Numbered from the stretch's first letter, positions 1-8,871 are shown. The stretch: 30,837 nucleotides of DNA from Brevundimonas sp. UBA7635 (GCA_002483865.1 DLIT01000006.1:3332-34168), one strand, 5' to 3'. The notes: generated from the sequence alone by a model not told the origin. Program-made: numbers and translations.

Positions 1-977
1 GCCTTGTGGGCCAGCATCGGGCCGTGGGTCACGTCACCGATGACCCAGATGCCATCGGCAACCTTGAAGTGGTCATTGGCGATGAAGCCGCGCTGGTCCG
101 GCGTGACGCCGACGTTCTCGAGGCCGAGGCCCTTGGTGTACGGACGGCGGCCGATAGCCACCAGAACCACATCGCCCTTGATGGTTTCGGCAGCACCGCC
201 AGCGGCGGGCTCGACGGTCAGTTCAACGCCATCCTTGGTGGACTTGGCGCCGGTGACCTTGGTCGACATCTTGAACTTCAGGCCTTGCTTGTTCAGGCCG
301 CGCTGGAAGGCGGTGGCGACTTCGCCGTCCATGCCTGCGCCCACCTTGTCGAGGTATTCCACGACGGTGACTTCGGCACCCAGACGACGCCAGACCGAAC
401 CCAGTTCCAGACCGATCACGCCTGCACCGATGACGATCATATGCTTGGGGACCTTCGGCAGGAACAGAGCGCCGGTCGAGTCGATCACCTTGCCTTCTTC
501 GAAGTCGACGCCCGGCAGCGGGGTCGGCTCGGAGCCGGTGGCGATGACGATGTTCTTGGTTTCCAGAACCTGTTTGGCACCGTCAGCGCCCTCGACCTCG
601 ACCTGACCCTTGGCGAGGATCTTGCCGGTGCCGCGCACGACGGTGACCTTGTTCTTCTTCATCAGGAACTCGATGCCCTTGGTCAGGGCCTCGACGCTGT
701 CGTCCTTGGACTTGTGCATCTGGCCGAGGTTCAGCTTGGGCTTCACTTCGATGCCGATGTTGGCAAACTCGGTGTTGGCGGCCTCGAACAGTTCCGACGA
801 GTGCAGCAGGGCCTTGGTCGGCATACAGCCGACGTTCAGGCAGGTGCCGCCCAGCGTCGGCAGTTTTTCGACGATGGCCGCCTTGAGGCCCAGCTGGCCT
901 GCACGGATCGCGGCATTATAGCCACCGGGGCCAGCCCCGATGATGACGACGTCGTAGGGCGCTGCGGCTTCGGCCAT
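1..977 (-). CDS. lpdA: Dihydrolipoyl dehydrogenase (E3), 5' part, runs off left edge
   Basis: FAD flavoprotein that reoxidises dihydrolipoamide with NAD+ as E3 of the pyruvate and 2-oxoglutarate dehydrogenase complexes, in the cytoplasm. About 325 N-terminal residues are present of a family usually ~465 long; the rest lies left of the window. The translation read on the minus strand shows the FAD-binding GAGPGG at residues 14-19, the redox-active pair Cys46 and Cys51 in the motif GGTCLNVGCMPTKALL, and the NAD-binding GAGVIG at 184-189. The start ATG at 977 has an AGAGGA ribosome site four bases upstream. A possible promoter lies at 1029-1057. The gene is downstream of the TonB receptor but separated from it by a strong terminator, so it is probably transcribed on its own. 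The motif set makes this identification firm. Confidence 0.95.
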   Translation of the reverse strand, partial: MAEAAAPYDVVIIGAGPGGYNAAIRAGQLGLKAAIVEKLPTLGGTCLNVGCMPTKALLHSSELFEAANTEFANIGIEVKPKLNLGQMHKSKDDSVEALTKGIEFLMKKNKVTVVRGTGKILAKGQVEVEGADGAKQVLETKNIVIATGSEPTPLPGVDFEEGKVIDSTGALFLPKVPKHMIVIGAGVIGLELGSVWRRLGAEVTVVEYLDKVGAGMDGEVATAFQRGLNKQGLKFKMSTKVTGAKSTKDGVELTVEPAAGGAAETIKGDVVLVAIGRRPYTKGLGLENVGVTPDQRGFIANDHFKVADGIWVIGDVTHGPMLAHK

Positions 978-1028
978 GAGATCCTCTGAGCATTAGTGCG
1001 CCACACACATCAGGCGCTTTCGAAAGGG

Positions 1029-1057
1029 GGCTTAGGCAGACCCTGACTTTGGGTCAA
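1029..1057 (-). promoter_or_regulatory. Candidate sigma70-type promoter of lpdA
   Basis: On the minus strand a TTGACC -35 box (1052-1057) is followed after 17 bases by TAAGCC (1029-1034). It lies about 52 bases upstream of the lpdA start and downstream of the terminator of the preceding gene. The -35 box is good and the -10 box is weak. This was found by eye only. Confidence 0.4.
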
Positions 1058-1155
1058 CCGGTACAATCCATATGGCGACACGATTTGACTAATGCAAAGC
1101 GTCGGTGTGGCACTGTGGTGGCAGATTCAGCCCTTTGCATCCGCGCCGGGGCGAG

Positions 1156-1186
1156 AAAAAAGGGGCCGGAGCGATGGCTCCGGCCC
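1156..1186 (-). terminator. Intrinsic terminator of the first TonB receptor gene
   Basis: A perfect 10-bp stem (GGGCCGGAGC, 1163-1172, with its complement at 1177-1186) closes a 4-base loop. On the minus strand it is followed directly by a run of six T (1156-1161). It sits 26 bases past the stop codon of the receptor gene and isolates it from lpdA. Confidence 0.9.
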
Positions 1187-1212
1187 GCAAAGGGTCAAGG
1201 GGATCGGGGGGA

Positions 1213-4056
1213 TCAGTATTTAAAGCGCACGCCCATAAAGACGTTGTAGCCAAACTTTTCGTACTCGTAGGTACGCTCGCGGACGCCGTAGTATTTGGTG
1301 CCCGCCGAGTCCGTCAGGTTCTTGGCCTCGCCAAAGACCTCGATGCCGTTGCCGAAGTCATAGCTGGCGGTGAAGTCCAGTTGTTCACGGCCTTCAACAA
1401 ACAGGTCGAAGTCGGCGTCTTCGGCATTGATCTCTTCCAGATAGTCGCTGCGCTTGGTGTAGCTCAGGCGCGCCGACAGACCGGCATGCTCGTAGAAGAG
1501 TGCCACGTTGTAGTTGTTTTCCGACTGGCCCGGCAGCTGGAACTTGTTACGGCCCTCATAGGCCTGTGCCGTCGTGATCTCGGCATCGGTATAGGTGTAG
1601 TTGGCGAAGATACCGAAGTGCGAGGCCCAGCCCGGCAGGAAGCTGAACTTCTGCTGCCAGTTGATCTCGAAGCCGGCCAGATGGCCTTCAGGCGCGTTGA
1701 TCGGGGTTTCGAACTCGGCGTCCGGATAAAGCACGCCATTGACCGTCGCCGGAGCCTCGTAAACGAGGGTGTAGCGGTAGTTTTCCAGGTCCTTGTAGAA
1801 GGCGTTTGCCGACAGGACGCCAAAGTCGCTGAAATAGTATTCCAGACCGAAGTCCAGATTATTGGACAGCGTGGCTTCAAGCTCCGGATTGCCGATACTG
1901 AACTTGGCCTTGGAGCCTTCGGTTTCTTCCTCGCGGCGCGGGACCAGTTCGGAGAACTCGGGGCGGTTGATCGAACGGGTCAGGGCTGCGCGACCGATCA
2001 GATTGTCCGAGAAGGCGTGGCGGATGGTCAGGTTCGGGAAGAACTCGGTATCGTCGCGGCTGACAGAGGCCGTGCCGAAGATTTCGCTCTCTTCGCCTTC
2101 ATCGTCGATGTCCAGACGGAAGGTGTTGGCGGTGCCGTCAAACTTGGTGTTCTCGACGCGCAGACCCGCGATGATGGTGGTGGCACCGATGTCCATACGG
2201 GCCTGGGCATAGGCTGACAGGATGTCTTCCTGAGCCTCGTAGTCGGCGAGAATGGAGTCCGGCATCTGGCGACCAGCCAGGCCGCGTGCGCCAGCCAGAT
2301 ACTCGTCGATCAGACCGTTGTTGAACTTGTGGCCCAGCAGGTAGTCGTAGTTGACGGATTCCTTATCCGTCAGCAGATCGCCATAGGACTGGGTCGGAGC
2401 ATGGTCCTCGTCGCGGGTACGGGAGCGCTCTTCATCAGCCACGAAATCGCGGCTGCGGAACTTGCCGCCAAACTTCCACGTCACTTCCTGATTGGCGATC
2501 GTGCTGGGCAGTTCGAAGTTCAGCTGGGCGGCGAACTCTTCCTGCTCGGTCGTGTTCGAACGGAACACCGTCTCGCGGAACTCATACTGGCTGCGGTCCA
2601 GATGCTCTTGCGAGGTGAAGATCGAATAGGTCGGCTCGTAATGGTCGCCGCTGAAGTCATAGGTGACGGTCGGGTCGGCCTCGGAGCGGAACAGCAGCTC
2701 GTTGCGGTTCGGATAGGTTTGTTCGGTCGAAGCCCACGACAGGCTGCCGTCCAGCACTGCGCCATTGCCGAAGATATGCTCGGCACCCGTGGTCAGGGTG
2801 GTGATTTCGTTCACCTGCGTGCGGTGACGCAGTTGGCGCTCGACCGTGACGTTGTCGAAGGTGGCTTTGCGGCTGTTCGAGCCCGCAACCATATCCCCTT
2901 CGTCATAGGTCAGCAGAAGCTGGTTGCGGTATTCGTCGTCCTCGAACTTGGCGAACGAGCCGCGAACCCAGGCGCGGGTGGCGTCGTTGGGACGGAACTC
3001 CAGACCGCCGGTCACCGCCTGACGGGTGCGCTCGGTGTCATAGTCCTTGAACAGGCTTTCCTCGAGGGCGAAGATTTCATCGCCTTCAGGGGTTTCCATC
3101 TTGGTCCAGCCGCTTTCGACGTTGTCGGGGCGACGGTTGGTCTGGGAATAGCTGTAGGACAGCAGCGCGCCCCAGTTCTGGCCTTCACCAAACACGTTAG
3201 AGGCCGTGAAGCCACCGCGGATGTCCTCGCCGCCATAGTCGTTATAGCTGGCACCGCCATAGCCGCTCAGGGCCAGTCGGCGCTGGTCGAACGGCGAGCG
3301 GGTCTTGATGTTGACGGCACCGGCGATGCTGTCAGCGTCCTGCGACGGCAGCAGGGTCTTGGAGACCTCGACGTTCGACACGATGTCCGACGGCAGGGTG
3401 TCCAGATCGACCGCGCGCGTGCCCGGATCGACCGAAGGCACCGTGACGCCATCCACCGACACGGCGGTGAAGGATGCCGGGGCACCCCGCACGTTGATGT
3501 AGCGGCCTTCGCCCTGATCGCGCTGGATGGCGATACCGGCCACGCGTTGCAGGCTTTCAGCCACGTTGGGGTCGGGATAGCGGCCAATGGCATCCGCAGA
3601 CAGCACGTTGACGGTACCATCGGCGTTGCGCTGCTGGTTCAGGGCGCGGGCCACACCTTCGGTAATCACACCGTTGACCACGACGTCGGCGACCGTGGTG
3701 GCGCTATCGCCACCCAGCGTCAGCACCACAGAGGTCATTTGACCCGCCACGATATCGACCGTCTGGCTGGCCGAGGGCAGGCCGATGTAGCGGGCGTTCA
3801 GTTCGACGCGGCCCGACAGGCCGGTCATGTGGAACTCGCCCTGGGTGTTAGAGACCGCGCGGCGGCCCTGGGCAGTGATTTCCACACCGGGGAGCGGCGA
3901 GCCGCTGGCATCGACCACACGGCCATAAACGCCGTCGCCTGCCGGAACCGTCGCCGCGGCCAGCACCGTGCTGTCGGCCACAGCCACCTGCGGCAGCACA
4001 GCCATACCCAAGACCAGCGGCGTGACAGCCACGCCTACGAGCAGTTGCAGTTTCAT
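1213..4056 (-). CDS. TonB-dependent outer-membrane receptor with N-terminal carboxypeptidase-regulatory-like domain
   Basis: 947-residue outer-membrane receptor for energy-dependent uptake of an unknown large or scarce nutrient via TonB-ExbBD. A hydrophobic signal segment (about residues 5-27, ending in a VAVADS-type cleavage region) precedes a carboxypeptidase-regulatory-like beta domain of about residues 40-115 (GRVVDASGSPLPGVEI..., typical of this receptor class). The plug domain follows, with the conserved features DPNVAESLQRVAGIAIQRD and VNVRG-type ISVRG near 165-190, then a long beta-barrel ending in FMGVRFKY, a terminal aromatic barrel signal. The length and layout match the Xanthomonas/Caulobacter-type TonB receptors (TIGR01782-like). 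It is monocistronic with its own terminator. No neighbouring enzyme reveals the ligand. Confidence 0.93.
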   Translation of the reverse strand: MKLQLLVGVAVTPLVLGMAVLPQVAVADSTVLAAATVPAGDGVYGRVVDASGSPLPGVEITAQGRRAVSNTQGEFHMTGLSGRVELNARYIGLPSASQTVDIVAGQMTSVVLTLGGDSATTVADVVVNGVITEGVARALNQQRNADGTVNVLSADAIGRYPDPNVAESLQRVAGIAIQRDQGEGRYINVRGAPASFTAVSVDGVTVPSVDPGTRAVDLDTLPSDIVSNVEVSKTLLPSQDADSIAGAVNIKTRSPFDQRRLALSGYGGASYNDYGGEDIRGGFTASNVFGEGQNWGALLSYSYSQTNRRPDNVESGWTKMETPEGDEIFALEESLFKDYDTERTRQAVTGGLEFRPNDATRAWVRGSFAKFEDDEYRNQLLLTYDEGDMVAGSNSRKATFDNVTVERQLRHRTQVNEITTLTTGAEHIFGNGAVLDGSLSWASTEQTYPNRNELLFRSEADPTVTYDFSGDHYEPTYSIFTSQEHLDRSQYEFRETVFRSNTTEQEEFAAQLNFELPSTIANQEVTWKFGGKFRSRDFVADEERSRTRDEDHAPTQSYGDLLTDKESVNYDYLLGHKFNNGLIDEYLAGARGLAGRQMPDSILADYEAQEDILSAYAQARMDIGATTIIAGLRVENTKFDGTANTFRLDIDDEGEESEIFGTASVSRDDTEFFPNLTIRHAFSDNLIGRAALTRSINRPEFSELVPRREEETEGSKAKFSIGNPELEATLSNNLDFGLEYYFSDFGVLSANAFYKDLENYRYTLVYEAPATVNGVLYPDAEFETPINAPEGHLAGFEINWQQKFSFLPGWASHFGIFANYTYTDAEITTAQAYEGRNKFQLPGQSENNYNVALFYEHAGLSARLSYTKRSDYLEEINAEDADFDLFVEGREQLDFTASYDFGNGIEVFGEAKNLTDSAGTKYYGVRERTYEYEKFGYNVFMGVRFKY

Positions 4057-4294
4057 GTTTGCAGCATCCCCATGCGGAAGGCCGTTTGGCGTTCCGGTGT
4101 TCAGGGCGCTGACTAATTGGGCGCTGCAACGACTTGATGAGAGTTTGACGAAACAGAATCGTCGTTATCACAAAGCTTGAGCGACATTTGCTCCCGACGC
4201 GGAAGAAACGTCGCAAAAACGAGCACCACCCAACAAGCGAGCGTCACAGGGCATGGCTTGGGGCAAGGGTTGGATTAGGGGGGGCAGATACGCG
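4057..4294. other. Intergenic region: leader of the TonB receptor gene
   Basis: About 240 bases between the receptor start codon and the tRNA-Gly terminator hairpin. It must carry the receptor promoter on the minus strand. I see no convincing -35/-10 pair and no strong structured element, only a weak GACGA/TCGTC inverted repeat near 4147-4163. The short reading frames here look like chance. Confidence 0.4.
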
Positions 4295-4325
4295 AACGGG
4301 GACTGACCTGTGGCCAGACCCCGTT
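4295..4325 (-). terminator. Hairpin downstream of tRNA-Gly, probable terminator
   Basis: AACGGGG (4295-4301) pairs with CCCCGTT (4319-4325), with further interrupted pairing inside (CTG/CAG, CC/GG). It starts 16 bases past the tRNA 3' end. There is no T tract, so it may act as a processing or weak termination element rather than a classic intrinsic terminator. Confidence 0.35.
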
Positions 4326-4341
4326 TCGTGGGTGTCTCGAC

Positions 4342-4416
4342 TGGAGCGGGCGAGGCGATTCGAACGCCCGACCCTCACCTTGGCAAGGTGATGCTCTACC
4401 CCTGAGCTACGCCCGC
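4342..4416 (-). tRNA. tRNA-Gly (anticodon GCC)
   Basis: Full cloverleaf on the minus strand. The acceptor stem GCGGGCG pairs with CGCCCGC; there is a D-arm with TAGCTCAGGGGTAGAGC, an anticodon stem TCACC/GGTGA around the loop TTGCCAA (anticodon GCC), and a T-arm with GTTCGAATC. The discriminator base is T and CCA (4342-4344) is genome-encoded. It is 75 nt including CCA. Confidence 0.97.
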
Positions 4417-4458
4417 ACTCCGTTGGGAGCGATGTGCTGCTCCCCGTCGAGGAAGGGG

Positions 4459-4488
4459 CGTATAGCGGACCGACTTCGGATCGCGCAA
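4459..4488 (-). promoter_or_regulatory. Promoter of tRNA-Gly
   Basis: On the minus strand TTGCGC (4483-4488) and TATACG (4459-4464) are separated by 18 bases, about 43 bases upstream of the tRNA 5' end. The intervening leader contains a CCCC...GGGG hairpin. Confidence 0.5.
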
Positions 4489-4684
4489 GCCCCTTTTTCG
4501 ATTTTCGTCCAATCCGTCGATATTTTTCGAATAGCCCTGAAACTTCACACGAAAACGGCCCCGAAACGTCCGCAAGGACGCCCCGAGGGCCGCTGATAAC
4601 CCGCGCAAAAGCTATACCGTCGCGCCTAACCCGCTCAAGCAGCGAGCCGCCGCGCGGCGAGCGTTAGCGGCTTCAGCCCCTCGC
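4489..4684. other. Intergenic region between tRNA-Gly promoter and SDR gene
   Basis: No gene seen. The region holds several short GC-rich hairpins: CGTCC-GCAA-GGACG near 4567-4580 (on the minus strand followed by TTTCG, a weak terminator candidate for the SDR/thiolase transcript), GCCGCGCGGC near 4647-4656, and a 6-bp stem CCTCGC/GCGAGG (4679-4693) whose loop is the SDR stop codon. Confidence 0.45.
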
Positions 4685-5464
4685 TTAGCGAGGCGCCAGA
4701 CGAATAGCCCCGTCCAGACGGATGCACTCGCCGTTGATGTAGGTGTTCTCGGCCAGATGCAGGGCCAGGGCGGCGTAGTCGGCCGGCGTGCCCAGGCGCT
4801 TGGGGAAGGGGATCATGGCGGCCAGGGCGTCCTGCACCTTCTGGTCCATACCCGCCATCATCGGCGTCCACATAATGCCCGGCAGGATGGTGTTGACCCG
4901 GATCCCCTCGCCCGACAGGTCGCGGGCGATCGGCAGGGTCATGCCCACCACGCCGCCCTTCGACGCCGAATAGGCCGCCTGGCCCATCTGGCCATCCTCG
5001 GCCGCGACCGAGGCAGTGTTAACGATGGCCCCGCGCTCGCCATCCGCCATCGGCTCCAGTGACAGCATCCCCGTGGCCGACTTGGCAATGCAGCGGAAGG
5101 TGCCGACCAGGTTGATCTGGATGATCTGGTTAAAGCTCTCCAGAGGGAAATGCCTGATCTCACCCGTATTGCGATCCCGGCTGGCGGTCTTCACAGCATT
5201 GCCGGTGCCCGCGCAGTTGACCAGAATACGCTCCTGACCATGGGCTGCGCGAGCCTTTTCAAACCCGGCATCGACCGAAGCGTCATCGGTCACATCGACG
5301 GCGCAAAACACGCCGCCGATATCATTTGCCACCTGACTGCCCCGCGCTTCATTCAGATCGAACAGCGCCACCTTGACGCCCTTGGCCGCCAGAGCGCGCG
5401 CCGTTGCCTCACCCAGACCCGAGGCTCCGCCCGTGACGACGGCGGACACACCTTCCAGTTTCAT
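4685..5464 (-). CDS. SDR-family 3-hydroxyacyl-CoA dehydrogenase, HSD10-like
   Basis: 259-residue short-chain dehydrogenase, cytoplasmic, expected to oxidise a 3-hydroxyacyl-CoA (often 2-methyl-branched) to the 3-oxoacyl-CoA with NAD+. It shows the nucleotide motif TGGASGLG (11-18), an Asp at 36 after beta-2 favouring NAD over NADP, NCAG (83-86) and the catalytic Ser152, Tyr165 and Lys169 (YSASK). The C-terminal stretch NGECIRLDGAIR is characteristic of the 17-beta-HSD type 10 / 3-hydroxy-2-methylbutyryl-CoA dehydrogenase group. It lies 33 bases downstream of a thiolase on the same strand, which is the expected next step of beta-oxidation. The start ATG at 5464 has only a weak ribosome site. 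Substrate chain length cannot be read from the sequence. Confidence 0.88.
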   Translation of the reverse strand: MKLEGVSAVVTGGASGLGEATARALAAKGVKVALFDLNEARGSQVANDIGGVFCAVDVTDDASVDAGFEKARAAHGQERILVNCAGTGNAVKTASRDRNTGEIRHFPLESFNQIIQINLVGTFRCIAKSATGMLSLEPMADGERGAIVNTASVAAEDGQMGQAAYSASKGGVVGMTLPIARDLSGEGIRVNTILPGIMWTPMMAGMDQKVQDALAAMIPFPKRLGTPADYAALALHLAENTYINGECIRLDGAIRLAPR

Positions 5465-5497
5465 AGTCTATACTTTCAATAGGTTGCGACAGGTATT

Positions 5498-6667
5498 TCA
5501 GAGCGCTTCGACGATGGTGACATTGGCCACTCCACCCCCTTCGCACATGGTCTGCAGGCCATAGCGCTTGCCCCGGGCGCGCAAGGCGTGGACCAGGGTG
5601 GTCATCAGCTTGGCCCCCGACGCGCCCAGTGGATGGCCCAGAGCAATGGCCCCGCCATTAACATTCAGCTGTGCCGGATCAGCCCCCGTCGCCTTCAACC
5701 AGGCCAAGGGCACAGGGGCAAAGGCCTCGTTGACCTCATAAAGGTCAATATCCTCAATCTTCATCCCGGCACGCTGCAAGGCGCGTTGCGTCGCTGGCAG
5801 GGGTTCTTCCAGCATGATGACCGGATCGCCAGCCGTTACCGTAAGGTTATGGATACGGGCCAGGGGCGTCAGGCCGTGTTCCTTCAACGCCCGCTCGCTG
5901 ACAATCAGCACTCCCGCCGACCCGTCGCAGATCTGACTGGCATTGGCCGCCGAGATGACCCCACCGTCCCGCAACAGCTTGACCGATCCGATGCTTTCCA
6001 GGGTCGCATCCTCGCGCACGCCCTCGTCCCGGCTGTGCATGACCTTGCCGTCCGGCGTGTCGATCTCCAGGCCCAGGATCTCGTCGCCGAAAGCCCCTGT
6101 ACGGATCGCCTGCGCCCCCCGGCGATGGCTTTCCAGCGCAAAGGCATCAAGGGTCTGGCGGTCAAAGCCGTACTTTTGGGCAATCATCTCAGCCCCGACG
6201 AACTGGCTGAACCCCTTCACACCATACCGGTCCTGGACCGACCGGGGCCACGGCCCCACCGGGCTGCTGTCCGGCACGACTGTCAGGCCCATGGGCACGC
6301 GCGTCATGCTCTCGACCCCTGCCGCTATAACCACGTCCTGGGTGCCCGACATCACGGCCTGGGCCGCAAACTGGATCGCTTGCTGAGATGAGCCGCACTG
6401 ACGGTCGATCGTCACAGCGGGCACGCTCTGGGGAAGGCTCGAGGCCAGGACGGCATTGCGACCCACGTGCATGGACTGCTCGCCCGCCTGTCCCACGCAG
6501 CCCATGATGACATCATCAATGGCCGCCGGATCAATCCCGGTGCGCGCTACCAGTTCATCCAGCACCTTTGCGCCCAGGTCGACCGGGTGCCAGTCTTTCA
6601 GAGCTCCATTGCGACGGCCCCCGGCCGTCCGCGTCGCTGCTACAATATAGGCTTGGGGAGAAGACAT
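5498..6667 (-). CDS. Acetyl-CoA C-acyltransferase (degradative thiolase)
   Basis: 389-residue thiolase that cleaves a 3-oxoacyl-CoA with CoA, giving acetyl-CoA (or propionyl-CoA) and a shortened acyl-CoA. Both catalytic cysteines and the histidine are present: Cys91 in RQCGSS, His345 in GHPLGASG and Cys375 in MCEGGG. The length is normal. The N-terminal AYIVAATRTAGGRRNGALKD resembles the FadA5/FadA6-like thiolases used for steroid side-chain, ring and branched acyl-CoAs more than the acetoacetyl-CoA biosynthetic type, but I cannot fix the substrate. GGAG precedes the ATG. It is first in a two-gene minus-strand operon with the HSD10-like SDR and divergent from the aldehyde dehydrogenase, sharing a region with a putative TetR operator. 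Confidence 0.92.
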   Translation of the reverse strand: MSSPQAYIVAATRTAGGRRNGALKDWHPVDLGAKVLDELVARTGIDPAAIDDVIMGCVGQAGEQSMHVGRNAVLASSLPQSVPAVTIDRQCGSSQQAIQFAAQAVMSGTQDVVIAAGVESMTRVPMGLTVVPDSSPVGPWPRSVQDRYGVKGFSQFVGAEMIAQKYGFDRQTLDAFALESHRRGAQAIRTGAFGDEILGLEIDTPDGKVMHSRDEGVREDATLESIGSVKLLRDGGVISAANASQICDGSAGVLIVSERALKEHGLTPLARIHNLTVTAGDPVIMLEEPLPATQRALQRAGMKIEDIDLYEVNEAFAPVPLAWLKATGADPAQLNVNGGAIALGHPLGASGAKLMTTLVHALRARGKRYGLQTMCEGGGVANVTIVEAL

Positions 6668-6712
6668 CGCGCGCTCCGTTTTCAGACAGGACTCCTATCG
6701 CCGGTTTACGAT

Positions 6713-6728
6713 TTAATCAATCGATCAA
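6713..6728. promoter_or_regulatory. Putative TetR operator, copy 1 (thiolase/ALDH intergenic region)
   Basis: TTAATCAATCGATCAA is an imperfect palindrome fitting TTAATCA-N2-TGATTAA. It matches the element at 11018-11033 at 12 of 16 positions. Both lie in divergent promoter regions of the same metabolic island that encodes a TetR regulator, which is the natural candidate to bind them. Inference from position and symmetry. Confidence 0.5.
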
Positions 6729-6807
6729 CTAACTAACTTGTTGCATCACGCATCCTGTCTCATAGTGCTTGCATCAGGCCGACATAAAGACCTTACCGGG
6801 ATGCACC

Positions 6808-8225
6808 ATGACCACCTTTGACACTGATTTCACCCTGACCATCGATGGCCAGGCGGTGGCTGGTGCCGCAACCCTCGACATCCTGAACCCCGCGACCGAG
6901 CAGGTGGTAGCCAAGGCCCCGGACGCCTCCCAAGCCCAGTTGGACCAGGCGACGCGGCCAGACGTGCCTTCCCCGCCTGGCGCGATACGCCGCTGGACCA
7001 GCGCCGCGCAGGCGTGGCCGCCATTGCCGAGGTCATCGGGGCCAATCTGGAAACCCTCGCGCCACTGTTTGTGCAGGAACAGGGCCGTCCGTTGAACAAG
7101 GCCGTCGAGGAACTAATGGCCTGCACGCTGTGGGCCCAACAGATCTCAACCCAGGAAATCCCCGTCGTGGTCAACGAGGACACACCTGAGCGGCGATCCG
7201 AGACGCACCGCGTACCCCTCGGCGTGGTCGGGGCCATTGTGCCGTGGAACTTCCCCATGCTGCTGGGCGTGTGGAAGATCGCCTCGGCCCTCCTGACTGG
7301 AAACACGATCATCATTAAGCCATCGCCCTATACGCCGCTGACCATGCTGAAGCTGGGCGAGCTGATGCGTGATCGTCTGCCCGCTGGCGTCATGAATGTC
7401 GTCTCGGGCGGCGATGAGCTCGGCCCCTGGATGACCGCCCATGCAGGGATCGACAAGATCAGCTTTACCGGCTCGACGGCGACCGGCCGGGCCGTCATGG
7501 CCAACGCTGCAGATGGTCTGAAGCGCCTGACGCTGGAGCTGGGTGGCAATGATGCCGCCATCGTCCTGCCTGACGCCGACGTGGACGCCATCATCGAGCC
7601 CCTGTTCTGGTCGGCCTTTGGCAACTCAGGCCAGGTCTGCATTGCCACCAAGCGCCTCTATGTCCACGACAGCCTCTATGAGCGGGTGGCCAGCGGCCTG
7701 GCCGATCTGGCAGGCAAGGTTAAGGTCGGCAATGGCCTGGATTCCGCGACCGAACTTGGCCCCGTTCAGAACCGCCGCCAATATGACTTCGTGCGCAGTC
7801 TGATTGAAGATTCACGGGCTGCAGGTCATGGCTTCCTGGCTGGCGGCGGCCTGCCAGACGGGCCCGGCTATTTCATTGAGCCCACCCTGATCGACAACCC
7901 GCCCGAGGACAGCCGCGTCGTGGCCGAGGAGGCTTTCGGCCCCGTCCTGCCCCTGATCCGCTATACGGATATCGAGGATGCCATCGCTCGGGCCAATGCC
8001 CTGTCCGTAGGACTGGCGGGATCGGTATGGGGGCGCGACCTGAACCAGGCCCAGGCAGTGGCCCGCCGACTGGATACCGGCACGGTCTGGATCAACGAAG
8101 CCACCTATGTCGCGCCGTGGCAGGCCTTTGGCGGGCATAAGGCGTCCGGCATCGGCGTCGAAGGCGGGCCAGAGGGCCTGATGGGCTACACCAATGCCAA
8201 GGTCATCACGGTGAAAAAGGCCTGA
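6808..8225 (+). pseudogene. Aldehyde dehydrogenase, interrupted by a single frameshift
   Basis: NAD(P)-dependent aldehyde dehydrogenase that would oxidise an aldehyde to the carboxylate, fitting the GMC alcohol oxidoreductase of the same island. The first frame (from ATG 6808, MTTFDTDFTLTIDGQ...) reads normally to LDQA at about 6951. The rest (AARRAFPAWRDTPLDQRR...) continues in another frame from 6954 to the stop at 8225. One base is missing (or two extra) around 6949-6954. Downstream everything is intact: the PWNFP motif, the catalytic Glu in LELGG, the nucleophile Cys (codon 7638-7640) in SGQVC, and the C-terminal substrate-anchoring region. Restored length is about 472 residues, normal for the family. 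It is either a recent loss of function or a sequencing/assembly error; a downstream ORF-only start would lack the N-terminal NAD-binding part. Confidence 0.85.
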
Positions 8226-8240
8226 GAAAACTCAGGCCTT
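8217..8240 (-). terminator. Hairpin terminator spanning two convergent stop codons
   Basis: AAGGCCTGAG (8217-8226) and its perfect complement (8231-8240) enclose AAAA. On the minus strand the stem is followed by five T, giving an intrinsic terminator for the fadB-tetR transcript. The stem contains the stop codons of both the aldehyde dehydrogenase (8223-8225) and the TetR gene (8232-8234). Confidence 0.75.
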
Positions 8241-8852
8241 CAGCCCTTGGCTGATGATGCCATACAGGTGATCGACGTAGCGGCGCTTCAGGTCCAGATC
8301 GATGCCCTCGACCCCAAAGACGTGCTGCAGGGAATAGCGCCCGTAGAACAGATGGTCGCAGGCCCCGATCAGGCTGAAATAGAAAAGCATGGGGTCCACC
8401 TGGCGGAAAACCCCCTCCCTTGCCCCCTCGGCCAGGATGGCAGCCTGAGCGTCTGCCAGGGGGCGTGAGAACTCCTCGGCGATCACCCGGCCATATCCCC
8501 CGTCATCCTCTGCCAGCAGATAGTGCATCAACCGGGTGACATAGGGATAGCGGAAGTAGGTGTTCACGACCCCCGATATGTGGACCCGCAGCTTCTCCTC
8601 GGCCGATAGCGGCATGCTGAGCAGGGGCTCCAGTTCCTGCATTGGCGGCCCCAGGACCTTGCGCAGCACTTCAAGAAGAAGGCCATTTTTGCTGCCAAAA
8701 TAGTACTTTACCAAGGCGGCATTCAGCCCACTGCGGCTCGCCAGGTCACTCAGGGTAATATCCACCGAAGTCCGCTCGGTCATCAGGTCACTGGCCGCTT
8801 CCAGAAGCTGGTCGCGGGCACTTTCCCCCGAAGAATTGGCCCGTCGTGCCAT
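8232..8852 (-). CDS. TetR/AcrR-family transcriptional regulator
   Basis: 206-residue one-component repressor, DNA-binding in the cytoplasm. The N-terminal helix-turn-helix covers residues 12-58, with ITLSDLASRSGLNAALVKYYFGSK containing the family's typical recognition helix (xxxYYFxSK). The remainder is an all-helical ligand and dimer domain with no recognisable effector signature. I chose the ATG at 8852 (MARRANSS) because a GAGG ribosome site stands six bases upstream; a TTG at 8864 is less likely. It lies 19 bases behind the fadB-like gene in the same transcript and ends in a shared terminator hairpin. The likely targets are the two divergent promoter regions carrying the TTAATCA palindromes, with an acyl-CoA as the probable inducer (inference). 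Confidence 0.9.
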   Translation of the reverse strand: MARRANSSGESARDQLLEAASDLMTERTSVDITLSDLASRSGLNAALVKYYFGSKNGLLLEVLRKVLGPPMQELEPLLSMPLSAEEKLRVHISGVVNTYFRYPYVTRLMHYLLAEDDGGYGRVIAEEFSRPLADAQAAILAEGAREGVFRQVDPMLFYFSLIGACDHLFYGRYSLQHVFGVEGIDLDLKRRYVDHLYGIISQGLKA

Positions 8853-8871
8853 GATCTGCCTCAAACTCTAC

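Noticed and set aside
6..989. 327-codon plus-strand open frame at the left edge
   Set aside because: Antisense to lpdA, which reads through the edge on the minus strand with complete FAD, disulphide and NAD motifs.
2329..4116. Long plus-strand open frame (595 codons) opposite the first TonB receptor, and a similar one at 1105-2217
   Set aside because: Antisense shadow of a GC-rich gene. The composition is odd, no domain is visible, and the receptor on the other strand has a full signal peptide, plug and barrel.
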